Assembly: GCA_024239075.1 (NCBI GenBank)
Contig: JANBVI010000043.1
Span: 1 to 64,000 of the forward strand
Direction: 5' to 3'
DNA length: 64,000 nt
From: Fischerella sp. CENA71
Lineage (GTDB): Bacteria; Cyanobacteriota; Cyanobacteriia; Cyanobacteriales; Nostocaceae
Part shown: one piece after another, positions 63,781 through 64,000 of the stretch
How positions within the stretch are numbered: position 1 is the first letter of the stretch
Layout: each line of letters starts with the position of its first letter
Made by a program: the position numbers and the translations under genes
The notes under the pieces: generated by a model
What the model saw: only the letters and a program-made list of their open reading frames with translations
Told to the model about the DNA's origin: nothing
Databases searched by the model: none

Positions 63781-63938
63781 TTTACCATGCTACTTGTCTC
63801 TGCATTCGGTTATACATTCGTAAAACTAAGCTTTTTATTCAACTATTTTTGCTTTTTATTCCTACAAACTGCATTCATGTTTATAGTAATTCTCTAAACA
63901 TAAACAGGTTAAATATTAATTTAAATCGTCATATTTAC
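63781..63938. repeat. Duplicated non-coding segment, copy C (interrupted)
   Basis: Matches copies A and B from TCTCTGCATTCGGTTATAC to TTTAAATCGTCATATT, then stops where the IS end at 63939 begins. In the uninterrupted copies the sequence continues CACAGTCATTAAATAC or similar. Confidence 0.75.
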
Positions 63939-64000
63939 CTGACGGGGCGACAAAATAGCCTGAAAAGCTCATGAGATAAAGTATGTAGCAATTTATGGTA
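63939..64000 (+). mobile_element. Left end of an IS element running out of the window
   Basis: 62 bases identical to 55838-55899. It interrupts copy C of the non-coding repeat, so a further, possibly complete, copy of this IS4-family element probably continues beyond the right edge. Confidence 0.6.

Overview
The window looks like chromosome or large-plasmid DNA of a filamentous, probably heterocyst-forming cyanobacterium of the Nostoc type. HIP1 octamers (GCGATCGC) are scattered throughout. Many genes belong to families that are largely cyanobacterial: DUF4278, DUF928, DUF3598-like, CHASE2/AAA proteins, CHAT plus filamentous-haemagglutinin pairs, Mo-nitrogenase C-terminal-like proteins and multi-PAS hybrid kinases.

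Layout. 1-4942: the right-hand part of a type III CRISPR-Cas operon (Cas7-like RAMP end, Csx19-like, large RAMP of the TIGR03986 type, Cas3-type helicase). The helicase is frameshifted and then cut off where the DNA runs directly into a histidine kinase that has lost its sensor end. 4917-22000: signalling and small-protein region with two hybrid kinases, a NarL-type two-component pair, small exported proteins, two peptidoglycan-binding proteins, a LysM-chitosanase, a DUF4278 protein, a Mo-nitrogenase C-terminal-like protein and an amidoligase-like protein. Five of these transcription units share an identical promoter architecture (two ATGACA half-elements 23 bp apart, then TAAATT at a fixed distance), which looks like an undescribed regulon. 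22134-31789: a minus-strand cluster of P450, Rieske oxygenase, 3beta-HSD-like reductase, oxidosqualene-type cyclase (DCTAE, not DxDD), squalene-epoxidase-like monooxygenase, squalene-synthase-like enzyme and a second P450. Read in pathway order it can make, epoxidise, cyclise and oxidise a C30 triterpenoid or sterol-like product. 33606-51457: a CHAT/TPR protein, a haemagglutinin-type TPS protein, an AAA-CHASE2 protein, an AAA-like protein and a DUF928 protein, with a complete class II lanthipeptide operon (precursor, LanM, C39-ABC transporter, HlyD-type adaptor) inserted between them on the opposite strand.

51589-55731: a di-haem cytochrome c peroxidase, an IS630 element and a UbiA-type prenyltransferase. 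55838-64000: a transposon graveyard with two IS630-family elements (both with a poly-A frameshift site), IS1- and IS4-family remnants, and several families of short palindromic non-autonomous elements that have inserted into transposase genes. For one of them the occupied and empty versions of a duplicated site are both present. No CRISPR array, rRNA or tRNA was seen.
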